DNA of 59,308 bases from a virus. A program made the position numbers and the translations under genes. Below the pieces are notes generated by a model, which was not told where the DNA came from, made no database searches, and saw only the letters and a program-made list of their open reading frames with translations. Location: IMG/VR virus record IMGVR_UViG_3300030099_001381, positions 1-59,308 of that record; one strand, given 5' to 3'. This document shows positions 41,570-50,567 of this stretch, piece by piece (within the stretch, counting starts at the first letter, position 1; each line of letters starts with the position of its first letter).

Positions 41570-42105
41570 TGACTAAAAAAGACATTAACGAAAAAAACCA
41601 AGATCAAATAGAAGCAGAAGTGCTTGAAGCCACAGAAGATTCAGGTGATAGCCGCACTCCACGACAAACTCGTGGGAATGATCAAAGAGCAGACACGCAG
41701 CGAACTCAAGCGTGGCAACCACCTTCAGTCCTTCCTGATCCCAAACCTCAAGATGGTTGGGTATTTAGATGGGTTAGAACTGCTGTAGTCGGACAATCAG
41801 ATAATCCTAATGTCTCTTATAGATTTAGGGAAGGATGGGAAGCCGCTAAAGCAGAAGATCATCCTGAATTAAAGATCATGTGTGATCAAGATTCAAGATG
41901 GGCATCTGACGGATGTATTGAAATAGGTGGTCTATTATTATGTAAAGCACCTGCTGAAACTGTGAAAGCAAGGCAAGAATACTTTGACAAGTTAGCCACT
42001 CAGCAAGTTGAGTCTATAGATAATAATTATCTCAGAGAAAGTGATCCAAGAATGCCAATGTTAGAACCACATAGGCAATCAAGGACTACATTCGGTAAAC
42101 ATTAA
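41569..42105 (+). CDS. Head-region protein, unknown function
   Basis: 178 residues. The first 60 are disordered and rich in Asp, Gln, Arg; the rest is folded (WVFRWVRTAVVGQSDNPNVS, YRFREGWEAAKAEDHPELK). Situated between scaffold and head decoration genes with AGGAG upstream. A marine-phage head protein by position; exact role unknown. Confidence 0.6.
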   Translation: MTKKDINEKNQDQIEAEVLEATEDSGDSRTPRQTRGNDQRADTQRTQAWQPPSVLPDPKPQDGWVFRWVRTAVVGQSDNPNVSYRFREGWEAAKAEDHPELKIMCDQDSRWASDGCIEIGGLLLCKAPAETVKARQEYFDKLATQQVESIDNNYLRESDPRMPMLEPHRQSRTTFGKH

Positions 42106-42119
42106 CCAAGGAGTAAATT

Positions 42120-42710
42120 ATGGCTAAAACAGCAACCCCAATGGGTGCAGAGCCTATAGGTACTACTTCAGCTAGTGGATCATTTAGTGGAAAGACAAGA
42201 TATTTTCCAATAAAATCAGCAGAAGGAACAAGCATCTTTTATGGTGATTTTGTGAAATTAGTAACAGCAGGAGGCGTTGTAACAGTAGCAAAAGATACTG
42301 GCACTGCAACACTCACACCTGTAGGTATCTTTTTAGGGTGTACTTATACAGACCCTAATACTAAGCAAACTACTTTTGCCCAATCTTACAACACTTCTAT
42401 TGCAGCTGATGACATCAATGCTATCGTCTTAGACGATCCAAATGTTGAATTCAGAATGCAAGCAGATGGAGCTGTAGCAAAAGGCAAAATCGGCAGTAAT
42501 ATAGCAGTTGTGCAAACAGCTGGTTCAACAGACATCGGAAGAAGTAAAAATGCTCTCGATGCCTCTACTGCTGCAACAACAAACACCTTACCAATTCGTA
42601 TACTTGGATTCGTAGAAAGCGGCGAAAGCACAGCAGGAGATGCATTTACTGATCTTATTGTGAAATTCAACGCAGGAATGCATTCATACGACAAACCTTT
42701 AGGCATATAG
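42120..42710 (+). CDS. Putative head decoration protein
   Basis: This 196-residue beta-rich, Thr/Ala/Gly-rich protein precedes the capsid gene by 11 bases, the usual place of a decoration or head-stabilising protein. No Cys. Only context and composition support this call. Confidence 0.6.
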   Translation: MAKTATPMGAEPIGTTSASGSFSGKTRYFPIKSAEGTSIFYGDFVKLVTAGGVVTVAKDTGTATLTPVGIFLGCTYTDPNTKQTTFAQSYNTSIAADDINAIVLDDPNVEFRMQADGAVAKGKIGSNIAVVQTAGSTDIGRSKNALDASTAATTNTLPIRILGFVESGESTAGDAFTDLIVKFNAGMHSYDKPLGI

Positions 42711-42721
42711 GAGAATAAGAT

Positions 42722-43660
42722 ATGGCAATTTCAAGAGCCCAAATGCTCAAAGAGCTACTTCCAGGTCTAAACGCATTGTTTGGTTTGGAATATGAAGGAT
42801 ACGATTCAGAAGATAAAGAAATCTATGAAACTGAAAATTCTGATCGTTCATTTGAAGAAGAAGTGAAACTCTCAGGGTTTGGTCAAGCCCCTGTAAAAAA
42901 TGAAGGAGCAGCAATGACTTATGATTCTGCTCAAGAATCTTTTACTGCTAGATATACCCACGAGACAGTTGCACTAGGTTTTGCAATTACTGAAGAAGCA
43001 ATGGAAGACAATCTTTACGATAGTCTTTCTAGCAGATACACTAAAGCACTAGCTAGAGCAATGGCTTATACTAAACAAGTAAAAGCTGTGTTTCCTTTAA
43101 ATAATGGTTTTACTAATGCATATCAGTCAGGTGATGGCGTAAATTTATTTACTGCTGTCGGTGATGGCGTAGCAGGAGGTGGTGGTCACCCTCTAGTAAA
43201 TGGTGGATTCAATAGTAATCGACCTGTTACAGGAGCAGACCTAAACGAAACTTCCCTAGAAGCTGCGATCATAGACATTTCTGGTTATACTGATGAGAGA
43301 GGACTATTAGTTGCAGGTCGTGCAAGAAAACTTATTGTACCACCTAATCTAATGTTCGTAGCTCAAAGGATACTAGCAACTGATCTAAGACCTAACACTG
43401 CTGATAATGATATCAATGCAATTAAATCATTAGGAGTAATTCCTGATGGTTACTCAGTTAATCACTATTTAACTGATACAAATGCATTCTATCTATTAAC
43501 AGACATACCAAATGGTATGAAGCATTTCGTTAGAACACCATTAGAAACAGGCATGGATGGAGATTTCGACACAGGTAATGTTCGTTATCGTGCTAGAGAA
43601 AGATATAGCTTTGGCGTATCTGATCCTCTAGGAATCTATGGAAGCCCTGGTTCTTCATAG
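42722..43660 (+). CDS. Major capsid protein
   Basis: This 312-residue protein has features of HK97-fold capsid proteins of Mu-like or podovirus type: an N-terminal helix (MLKELLPGLNALFGLEY), a long spine region (EAMEDNLYDSLSSRYTKALA), an insertion rich in Gly, and RKLIVPPNLMFVAQRILA in the P domain. It follows scaffold and decoration genes, and a CTAG palindrome plus a strong terminator come immediately after it, as expected for the most expressed late gene. Confidence 0.85.
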   Translation: MAISRAQMLKELLPGLNALFGLEYEGYDSEDKEIYETENSDRSFEEEVKLSGFGQAPVKNEGAAMTYDSAQESFTARYTHETVALGFAITEEAMEDNLYDSLSSRYTKALARAMAYTKQVKAVFPLNNGFTNAYQSGDGVNLFTAVGDGVAGGGGHPLVNGGFNSNRPVTGADLNETSLEAAIIDISGYTDERGLLVAGRARKLIVPPNLMFVAQRILATDLRPNTADNDINAIKSLGVIPDGYSVNHYLTDTNAFYLLTDIPNGMKHFVRTPLETGMDGDFDTGNVRYRARERYSFGVSDPLGIYGSPGSS

Positions 43661-43683
43661 GTCTTTTAGTTAAAAAAAATAAA

Positions 43684-43699
43684 TATTCTCTAGGGAATA
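43684..43699. repeat. CTAG-centred near-palindrome after the capsid gene
   Basis: TATTCTCTAGGGAATA, one asymmetric position, 23 bases after the capsid gene stop and just upstream of the terminator. Confidence 0.8.
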
Positions 43700-43709
43700 G
43701 ATATTTTTA

Positions 43710-43741
43710 AAGGGGAAGTTCTTGCTTCCCCTTATTTTTTT
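43710..43741 (+). terminator. Strong rightward terminator after the major capsid gene
   Basis: 9-bp stem AAGGGGAAG / CTTCCCCTT, loop TTCTTG, then A and seven T. Confidence 0.92.
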
Positions 43742-43771
43742 GTGTAATATTAAATAAAATAAAAGAATCAC

Positions 43772-43793
43772 TTGACTAACTTCGGTTAGACAA
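43772..43793 (+). other. UUCG-tetraloop hairpin in leader of the next gene
   Basis: TTGACTAAC-TTCG-GTTAGACAA forms a stable CTAAC/GTTAG stem closed by a TTCG tetraloop, with a further TTG/CAA pairing. It lies 22 bases before the 43816 gene and may protect the mRNA 5' end or guide processing. Confidence 0.6.
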
Positions 43794-43815
43794 CCCAACG
43801 ACAAGGAGATTACAA

Positions 43816-44271
43816 ATGGGTAAAACAACATTTTCAGGTCCTATTAAAGCAGGAACTATTAACGATACAACAGGTACTACAGTAGGAACAGATGTTACTA
43901 ATGTAGGTTTTGTCACAATGGCACAATCAAAAGTAGTAAATATTACAGGTGCAAGTCAACTTAATCAAAGAGTTGCAGTTGTTCCTGCAAATTCACAAAT
44001 TGTAGATGTCATCTTAAATGTAACAACTGCTGGCAATGATGGTGGAGCCGCTATTATTTCTGTAGGAACATCAGCAGATGCAGATGCTTTTTTAAATGAT
44101 GTGAATACTAAAGCAGTAGGAACAACACACGGAACTTTAGACACAGAAGCTACCAATGTAGGAACAACTGATTTAGAAGTTCTTGCTGATTTTACAGGTG
44201 CTAATGGTGACGGAACAACAGGTGTTGCTACAGTTACTGTTCTTTATGTTCAAAACAACAACCTTTCTTAA
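43816..44271 (+). CDS. Structural protein, probable head or decoration component
   Basis: The 151-residue product is Thr/Ala/Val/Gly-rich and beta type with no Cys. AAGGAG lies seven to eight bases upstream. First gene after the capsid terminator, so it may be expressed separately. Probably a virion surface protein; no family was recognised. Confidence 0.6.
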   Translation: MGKTTFSGPIKAGTINDTTGTTVGTDVTNVGFVTMAQSKVVNITGASQLNQRVAVVPANSQIVDVILNVTTAGNDGGAAIISVGTSADADAFLNDVNTKAVGTTHGTLDTEATNVGTTDLEVLADFTGANGDGTTGVATVTVLYVQNNNLS

Positions 44272-44288
44272 TAACTAAGGAGGTCTAA

Positions 44289-44399
44289 ATGGCAGACGAA
44301 AAGAAAGCTAAATCTAAAGCTAAACCTAAAAAAGTAAAAGATAGATACGCTAGAGTTGGTTTTGTTCAAGCTACAAAATCTGTTAAAAAGGAGAAGTAA
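44289..44399 (+). CDS. 36-residue Lys-rich peptide
   Basis: The frame MADEKKAKSKAKPKKVKDRY then ARVGFVQATKSVKKEK has AAGGAGG seven bases upstream and a stop that directly abuts the next ATG. A third of the residues are Lys. Likely a DNA- or RNA-binding peptide or a structural protein tail. Confidence 0.55.
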   Translation: MADEKKAKSKAKPKKVKDRYARVGFVQATKSVKKEK

Positions 44400-44813
44400 A
44401 TGGCTGCAACATTAAGAAAAATTCAAGATGGTAGTAATAGAGCCGTATGCGTTTTTACTAATCCTGATGCTACTGCTGAAACTAACGCAGTAAAAATAGA
44501 TTTAAATGGTGGTGGAACAGGACTAACTTTAGAAGATAATCAACTAGGTCAAAAGTGCACAAGAGTAGGTATTGAAAAAATATGGTACTCTAATATAGGT
44601 ATGGGCGTTAAAATTCTTTTTAAAGCAAATTCTAATGAACTAGCTATAGAACTTAAAGAAGATTGGTCTGATGAAATATGCTTTAAAGAGTTTACTTCAT
44701 TAAGAGATTCAGGAACAGCAGGTACTAATGGTGATGTTCTTTTTACTACAGTTGGTGCAGCAGGTAATGATACTTACACTATTATTATCTCATTTAAAAA
44801 ATATTACGGATAA
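44400..44813 (+). CDS. Structural protein, unknown function
   Basis: 137 residues of beta-type sequence (LRKIQDGSNRAVCVFTNPDA, TYTIIISFKKYYG). GGAG is six bases upstream. Lies in the block of head or connector genes. Probable minor structural protein; function unknown. Confidence 0.6.
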   Translation: MAATLRKIQDGSNRAVCVFTNPDATAETNAVKIDLNGGGTGLTLEDNQLGQKCTRVGIEKIWYSNIGMGVKILFKANSNELAIELKEDWSDEICFKEFTSLRDSGTAGTNGDVLFTTVGAAGNDTYTIIISFKKYYG

Positions 44814-44818
44814 TACTA

Positions 44819-45370
44819 ATGGCAAAAGAAAAAAAAGACTCTGATAAAATTAATAAAATGTATAAAGGCAAAACTTATAGAAGCCAAAGAGCCTTAGACA
44901 GAGCTAAAGCTAAAGTTAAACAAAATAAGCAAGATAGAAAAACAACAAGAAAAAGAAGAATGGATGAGTTTAATGAAACTGTCCGTAAAAATAATGCTTT
45001 AATAAGAGCAGGAAGAGGCAATCAAACTAGAACAGTACAAGAAAGAAGAAAGATAAAAGAAAATATTGAAAAAGCTAAAGAAAGCAACAAAAAGAATGTT
45101 ACTGTTAAACCATCTACCCCAACTGCACCTAAAAAATTTGATTATAGAAATAAAATGAAAACTAAATTTAGTTCAGCAAGGGCAAGAAGGGCGGCTAGAG
45201 GAAGAACATCTGCCGAGATAGCTAAAGACCCATCTTTTTTCAAGAACACTAGTAAAGGTAAATATCTTAGAGGCTTACACTTTGCACTAAGAAAACAAGG
45301 AATGGCAACTGGTGGTGTAGTTAATAAACCATCTACTAAGCCTTCAGCAGGGAATAAGTGGAATTCATAA
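44819..45370 (+). CDS. Highly basic 183-residue protein, unknown function
   Basis: Long Lys/Arg-rich helices (SQRALDRAKAKVKQNKQDRK, SSARARRAARGRT) with a Gly-rich end (MATGGVVNKPS) resembling the GG motifs of the internal virion proteins. Likely DNA-binding or DNA-packing protein within the virion; inference from charge. Confidence 0.6.
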   Translation: MAKEKKDSDKINKMYKGKTYRSQRALDRAKAKVKQNKQDRKTTRKRRMDEFNETVRKNNALIRAGRGNQTRTVQERRKIKENIEKAKESNKKNVTVKPSTPTAPKKFDYRNKMKTKFSSARARRAARGRTSAEIAKDPSFFKNTSKGKYLRGLHFALRKQGMATGGVVNKPSTKPSAGNKWNS

Positions 45371-45387
45371 TATATTAGGGAGGACTA

Positions 45388-46485
45388 ATGGGAAACCACG
45401 CAGTCAAAGACCAAGTATTAATTAATGCCTTAGACCAATTTTTAGTATCAGGAACTCAAAAAAAAGCAGCACAAGATTTAGGTATGCCTTTAACTACCTT
45501 TCGTTCTCATTGCACAATGGCTAGAGAAAGATGGGATATTACTGAAGATGAGTTTTGGAATAAAGATTTTAAACATAAAGTTCCTAATTCAGAAGATGTT
45601 TTTGCCCCAAGATTTGAAAGTATTAATCCTGATGCAGAAGATGATATAGAAGAATATATAGATCATCTTACTAAAAGATTTACACGAGCTAAAAATAAAA
45701 AAGAAAAAACAAAATGGCATAAAGTCAAAATACAAAAGAATGAACCTATAGGACTAGTTTGGTTAGGTGATCCTCACATTGATGATAATGGATGTGATTG
45801 GGTAACTCTCAGAAGAGATTTAGATATAATAAATTCTCATCCTAATATAAAAGGTTGCAGTTTGGGAGATTTACAAAATAATTGGGTGGGTCGCTTGGGT
45901 AGGCTCTACGCCAATCAAGACACTTCTGCTGAGACCAGTTGGAAGCTCGTGGAATGGCTTGTAAAGGAAGGAGACTTTCTTTTATTAGTAGGAGGTAACC
46001 ACGATCTTTGGTCAGGAGCAGGTGATCCTATTACATATATGAAATCAGAACACACAATATATGAACCTTGGGATGCAAGAATATGTCTTGAGTTTCCTAA
46101 CGGAAGACAATGTAAAATTTATACGGCTCACGATATGCCAGGTCATTCACAATGGAATCCACTTCATGCTCAAATGAAAAAAGCTAAGTGGCAAAGTGAT
46201 GCTGATTTATATATATCAGGTCATAAACATAATTGGGCATTAGCACAACACGAGTTGTATGATGGAAAAGTTCATTGGTTGGCTCGTGCTCGTGGGTATA
46301 AATTTTTTGATGATTATGCAAGAAATCTTGGATTAGATGAACAAGTTAATGGTCAAGCTATTATGCAGGTAATTGATCCGTTTGCAGAAGGTACTAGCTT
46401 TACACATTGTTTTTCTGATATACAATATGGAAAAGAATTTCTTATGTTTCTTTTAAACAAATATTCTGATAAAAAGGATAAGTAA
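45388..46485 (+). CDS. Calcineurin-like metallophosphoesterase with N-terminal HTH
   Basis: In this 365-residue protein, residues 1-50 contain a helix-turn-helix (GTQKKAAQDLGMPLTTFRSH). The phosphoesterase metal ligands are all present: D128-x-H130 (GDPHID), GDLQN near 160, N204-H205-D206 (GNHD), H248 (TAHD) and G278-H-K-H281 (GHKH). It could act on DNA or a phosphodiester and is intact. Its placing among structural genes is unusual. GGGAGG precedes the ATG. Confidence 0.85.
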   Translation: MGNHAVKDQVLINALDQFLVSGTQKKAAQDLGMPLTTFRSHCTMARERWDITEDEFWNKDFKHKVPNSEDVFAPRFESINPDAEDDIEEYIDHLTKRFTRAKNKKEKTKWHKVKIQKNEPIGLVWLGDPHIDDNGCDWVTLRRDLDIINSHPNIKGCSLGDLQNNWVGRLGRLYANQDTSAETSWKLVEWLVKEGDFLLLVGGNHDLWSGAGDPITYMKSEHTIYEPWDARICLEFPNGRQCKIYTAHDMPGHSQWNPLHAQMKKAKWQSDADLYISGHKHNWALAQHELYDGKVHWLARARGYKFFDDYARNLGLDEQVNGQAIMQVIDPFAEGTSFTHCFSDIQYGKEFLMFLLNKYSDKKDK

Positions 46486-46506
46486 CATAAATTAAATAGG
46501 TATTAA

Positions 46507-47205
46507 ATGGCAACTTCAGGAACTTCGACATTCAATTTAGATATAGGTGAGATTTGCGAAGAAGCATTTGAGAGAGCAGGATTAGAGATGCGTACAGGTT
46601 ACGATCTTAGAACTGCTAGACGATCTTTAAATTTACTTTGTTTGGAATGGCAAAATAGAGGAATTAACCTTTGGACAGTAAAAAAAGGTGAAATTGATAT
46701 TGTTGCAGGAACTGCTAAATATAATATAGAAACAGACGCTATAAGTTTAATAGAACAATTTATTAGAACAAACGAAGGTAACTCTACTTCTCAAACAGAT
46801 TTGCCTGTTACTAGAATTAGTAATTCTACTTACTCAGGAATACCGAACAAACTAACAACAGGAAAACCTATTCAAGTTTGGATTAACAGACAAAGAGAAA
46901 GACCTGAAGTTAATTTCTGGCCAGTACCTGATTCTGCTGAACCTTATAAATTTGTATATTATTATTTAAGAAGAATTGAAGATGTAGGTGATGTAGCAAG
47001 TTTAGATGCTGATGTTCCTGTTAGATTTCTTCCTGCATTAGTTGCAGGTTTAGCATTGCATATAGCAATTAAAAGACCTGAATCACAAGAAAGAGTATTA
47101 TTGTTAAAAGAATATTACGAGGAACAATTTAAATTAGCTTCTGAAGAAGATAGAGTTAAAGCAACTGTTCAGTTTGTTCCCTTCAGCTATAGTTATGGTC
47201 AGTAA
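46507..47205 (+). CDS. Head-to-tail adaptor-like protein
   Basis: This 232-residue protein has an N-terminal helical bundle (EICEEAFERAGLEMRTGYDL, RRSLNLLCLEWQNRGINLW), a central beta part and a C-terminal helix (RVLLLKEYYEEQFKLASEED). This organisation resembles P22 gp4-type adaptors and tail tubular proteins of podovirus-like phages. The next folded gene (47545) is similar in plan. Assignment by pattern and context. Confidence 0.65.
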   Translation: MATSGTSTFNLDIGEICEEAFERAGLEMRTGYDLRTARRSLNLLCLEWQNRGINLWTVKKGEIDIVAGTAKYNIETDAISLIEQFIRTNEGNSTSQTDLPVTRISNSTYSGIPNKLTTGKPIQVWINRQRERPEVNFWPVPDSAEPYKFVYYYLRRIEDVGDVASLDADVPVRFLPALVAGLALHIAIKRPESQERVLLLKEYYEEQFKLASEEDRVKATVQFVPFSYSYGQ

Positions 47206-47541
47206 ATGGTTAAGTATGCTACAGGAAAACACGCTTTTGGATTTTGTGACAGAACAGGTTTTCGTTATAAATTAAAAGATTTAAAAAGAGAATTTGTAGG
47301 AGGAAATCCTACAGGATTTCTAGTAGGTAAAGATGTTTGGGATAAAGATGCGGCTCAAAACTTTCAAGGAAAATATGTTTTTCAAGATGCACAAGCATTG
47401 CCTTATGCAAGACCTGATCAAAATTTAGATGAAAGTAGAAGACTTTTTGCTTTTAATCCTGTTGGAAATGGTAATGGAGGTGGTGGAGGAAATTTAATAA
47501 TAACTACCGATGTTGGTAGTGTTACAGTAACAACGAGCTAA
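47206..47541 (+). CDS. Small virion protein, unknown function
   Basis: 111 residues. The first part (AFGFCDRTGFRYKLKDLKRE) recalls a conserved motif in marine phage proteins of unknown function; the C-terminus is Gly/Val/Thr-rich. It directly abuts its upstream neighbour between two adaptor-like genes. Confidence 0.6.
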   Translation: MVKYATGKHAFGFCDRTGFRYKLKDLKREFVGGNPTGFLVGKDVWDKDAAQNFQGKYVFQDAQALPYARPDQNLDESRRLFAFNPVGNGNGGGGGNLIITTDVGSVTVTTS

Positions 47542-47544
47542 ATT

Positions 47545-48189
47545 ATGTCATATACTTATACTACATTAGTACAAGCAATTAAAGATTATGCTAATACAGA
47601 TGAAACTACATTTAATAATAATATAAATAATTTTATAACAAGTGCAGAAGATAGAATACTTAGAACTTGTCAATTACCTAATTTTAGAAAAAATGTAGAA
47701 GGTCAAATGTCAGCAGGTACTCAGTATCTTTCTACACCTTCTGATTTTTTATCACCTTTTTCTTTATCTATTACAGATTCAAATAAACAATCTTTTTTAT
47801 TATTAAAAGAAGTAGCTTTTTTAAGAGAAGCATATCCTAATGCCTCTACTCAAGGTGAACCTAAATACTATGCATTATTTGATGATGATACTTTTATGTT
47901 AGCTCCTACACCTACAAATGGTTACACAACTGAGTTACATTACTTTTACAATCCTCCGTCTATTACAGAAGACGCAAGTGGAGAAACATGGTTGGGAACA
48001 AATGCACCTGAATGCTTACTTTATGGTTCTTTAGTTCAGGCAAATTTATTTTTAAAAGGTCAGCCTGAGATGCAAGCAGAGTATGAAAAACAATATCAAG
48101 AAGCTCTTACTAGATTAAGAAACGAATCAGCAGGAAAAGATATGCAAGATAGTTATAGATTTGGTCAACCAAGGCAAGTAGTTCAATAA
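47545..48189 (+). CDS. Second adaptor-like or tail tubular protein
   Basis: This 214-residue protein has an N-terminal helical part (TTLVQAIKDYANTDETTFNN, FITSAEDRILRTCQLP), a beta-rich centre and a C-terminal helix (QAEYEKQYQEALTRLRNESA). The plan fits podovirus head-tail connectors. It is one of two neighbouring proteins of that plan and may form a second ring in the neck. Confidence 0.65.
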   Translation: MSYTYTTLVQAIKDYANTDETTFNNNINNFITSAEDRILRTCQLPNFRKNVEGQMSAGTQYLSTPSDFLSPFSLSITDSNKQSFLLLKEVAFLREAYPNASTQGEPKYYALFDDDTFMLAPTPTNGYTTELHYFYNPPSITEDASGETWLGTNAPECLLYGSLVQANLFLKGQPEMQAEYEKQYQEALTRLRNESAGKDMQDSYRFGQPRQVVQ

Positions 48190-48201
48190 AGGAAATATAT
48201 T

Positions 48202-48486
48202 ATGAATGACATAGGCTTATCCGTAGGTAGTGTAATTGTTTCAACAACTAAAAATTCAGGACACTCAGCAGAGTATTGGGCAGAACAAGCAACTAATAAA
48301 ATTATACAATATTCGGATAATATTGATCCTGTCTTGCAACAACAAGCAAAAGAGTTTAAAAATAATATTTACACTGTTGTATTAGATTATATGAAAAAAG
48401 CTGTTCAATCAGATAGAAGTACATTAATATATACATTAGAAAAAGAAGGTCACAAATGTGGCTCAGATATAATTAGGAGATTATAA
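48202..48486 (+). CDS. 94-residue helical protein, unknown function
   Basis: Mostly helical after residue 25 (AEYWAEQATNKIIQYSDNID, QQQAKEFKNNIYTVVLDYMK). Overlaps the next gene by one base. Lies between connector and tail genes. No family was recognised. Confidence 0.6.
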   Translation: MNDIGLSVGSVIVSTTKNSGHSAEYWAEQATNKIIQYSDNIDPVLQQQAKEFKNNIYTVVLDYMKKAVQSDRSTLIYTLEKEGHKCGSDIIRRL

Positions 48487-48920
48487 TGGCAATAACTCAA
48501 GCAATGACTACTTCTTTTAAGCGTCAGCTTTTAGAAGCAGGTCATAATTTTAAAACTTCTGGTGCAGGTGGTAATACATTTAAAATTGCTTTGTATACAA
48601 ATGCAGCAAGTTTAGATGCAGGAACAACTACATTTACTACAACTAACGAAGCTAGTGGAACTAATTATGATTCAGGTGGAAAAGTATTAACTAATGCAAC
48701 ACCTGCTACTTCAGGCACTACAGCTTTTTGTGATTTTAGTGATGTTACTTGGTCAGCTAGTTCTATTACTGCAAGAGGGGCACTTATTTACAATACAAAT
48801 CTTTCAAATGCAGCTGTTGCTGTTTTAGATTTTGGTGCTGATAAAACATCTACAAGTGGTGATTTTACAGTTCAGTTCCCAACTGCTGACGCAACAAATG
48901 CTATAATAAGGTTAGCATAA
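48486..48920 (+). CDS. Tail or decoration protein, common marine-phage type
   Basis: 144 residues. The start MAITQAMTTSFKRQLLEAGH, then FKIALYTNAASLDAGTT, matches a pattern I remember from many phages as a predicted structural protein. Beta-rich, with a C-terminal strand set (DFTVQFPTADATNAIIRLA). Likely part of tail or fibre attachment. Confidence 0.65.
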   Translation: MAITQAMTTSFKRQLLEAGHNFKTSGAGGNTFKIALYTNAASLDAGTTTFTTTNEASGTNYDSGGKVLTNATPATSGTTAFCDFSDVTWSASSITARGALIYNTNLSNAAVAVLDFGADKTSTSGDFTVQFPTADATNAIIRLA

Positions 48921-49601
48921 ATGCCTCATTTTAGTCTGAAAATATCAGATAGAGTAAAAGAAACTACTACTACAACAGGCACAGGCACTCTTACTCTTGC
49001 AGGTGCTGTTGATGGATTTCAGGCTTTTAGTGTTTTAGGTGATGGAGCAAGAACACAATACGCTATTGTAGATACAGGAAACAATACATTTGAAACAGGA
49101 ATAGGAACTTATACATCTAGTGGTACTACATTAAGTAGAGATTTTATTTTTGAATCTTCTAATTCAAACGCATTAGTTAATTTTGGTGCAGGTGAAAAAC
49201 AAGCATTTGTTACCATGCCAGCTGAAAGATCAGGTGTTTTATCTGCTGTTGATATATCCTCTGCTTCAGGAACTATTAATGGAGCACAAAATGTTATACC
49301 TGAAACAACAGGTGGATTTACTTTAGGTTCAGTATTTACAGCAAAAAATGGTACAACAATAGGTGCAAATGGCTCGGTAACTGTATTCGATAATTCAGTA
49401 TATTATATTGCAGATACACCATATGTTAACGAAGTTTCTCCTTTTTGGTCTGATGGTACAATCACAGAAAATACAGTTGCTTTAGGACAATTTAATGTGG
49501 TAGGCTCGGTATCAATTACTGGTTCAGGAAGCGTTGAAGTTATTGACGCAACTTCTCACGCCACACTAGATTTAGGTAACACAGTTACATTAAACGCATA
49601 G
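48921..49601 (+). CDS. Tail fibre-like protein
   Basis: 226-residue beta-rich protein (GTGTLTLAGAVDGFQAFSVL, FETGIGTYTSSGTTLSRDFI), with a second half rich in Gly, Ser, Thr (GSVSITGSGSVEVIDATSHA). Directly follows the previous gene. The N-terminal half is of the kind often seen in marine phage tail genes. Likely tail fibre or baseplate component. Confidence 0.65.
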   Translation: MPHFSLKISDRVKETTTTTGTGTLTLAGAVDGFQAFSVLGDGARTQYAIVDTGNNTFETGIGTYTSSGTTLSRDFIFESSNSNALVNFGAGEKQAFVTMPAERSGVLSAVDISSASGTINGAQNVIPETTGGFTLGSVFTAKNGTTIGANGSVTVFDNSVYYIADTPYVNEVSPFWSDGTITENTVALGQFNVVGSVSITGSGSVEVIDATSHATLDLGNTVTLNA

Positions 49602-49610
49602 GATAATAAA

Positions 49611-50558
49611 ATGTCATTATTAACAGTAGATCAAATACAATATAACGGAGGAACAGCTCTTACCTTACCAACAGCAACACCTTCAGCAGGTGACATGTTA
49701 CAAACAAATGGTTCAGGTGTTCTTTCATGGAGAGATAGACTTCAAAAAGTAACAAATGCAGCAGGAACAGTTACTTATACAGCTCCTGCTAATGTTCAAG
49801 ATGGAAAAGCATTAGGAACAGATGGAAGTGGAACATTAGGTTGGTATTCTGGTGGTGGTGATCCAATGCAAATTAACTCTCACATTGGATGGAGACTTGC
49901 TGATAAGGCAGATTTTAATGCTATTATTTCTGGTTATGATGGCACTGAGTCAAATGGTGTTAACACAGGAGTTGGTTCAATAGATTTAACATTACCTAGT
50001 GGTGTAAATGCTTCAGATGTTATTAGTTATTATATGGAAGGTTATAATCTTTCTGCACAAAACGGAAGTTGGTATTTAAATATTGAAGTTCTAAAATCAA
50101 ATGGTTCTAATGCTGCAAACAGTCAGATTGGTCATCTTAATCAAACTCTAAGTAATAATTGGGGTGCTAATTATAGCACACAAAATACTAATAAAATTAG
50201 AGCAAACGATGGTCCGACAGGTACATTAATTCAAAATGGTTCAGTTAACACTACTTATGGTGATTGGAATAGATTACAATCTCAAAGCAGTAGTATGTCA
50301 TTTAGAGACATGAATTTTCAATTACAACATTACAATGCAAAGCACGATTTTGATGGTGTTTTAGAAGTAAATGGATATTACACTGGTAATAGTAATTATA
50401 ATTTTGCATCTTCAATTGTTTATCAAGGAAGAGGTAACCAAGGTGTTTATACAATGAGTACAGATTATGCAAATGGTTTTAAAATAGAATTAGGGGGTGG
50501 TGGTAATTGGAAAAAAGGAACTATTTGTTTATATTACTGTCTTAGAGATGGTGCATAG
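49611..50558 (+). CDS. Tail fibre-like paralogue 1
   Basis: 315 residues. Starts MSLLTVDQIQYNGGTALTLP and has the repeated element TGTL/TPSAGDMLQTNGSGVLSW; the C-terminal domain of about 230 residues differs from its paralogues but keeps the plan (strand-rich, ending in a CLRDGA-like tail). First of four tandem genes of similar size. Confidence 0.7.
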   Translation: MSLLTVDQIQYNGGTALTLPTATPSAGDMLQTNGSGVLSWRDRLQKVTNAAGTVTYTAPANVQDGKALGTDGSGTLGWYSGGGDPMQINSHIGWRLADKADFNAIISGYDGTESNGVNTGVGSIDLTLPSGVNASDVISYYMEGYNLSAQNGSWYLNIEVLKSNGSNAANSQIGHLNQTLSNNWGANYSTQNTNKIRANDGPTGTLIQNGSVNTTYGDWNRLQSQSSSMSFRDMNFQLQHYNAKHDFDGVLEVNGYYTGNSNYNFASSIVYQGRGNQGVYTMSTDYANGFKIELGGGGNWKKGTICLYYCLRDGA

Positions 50559-50567
50559 GAGAAAAAC

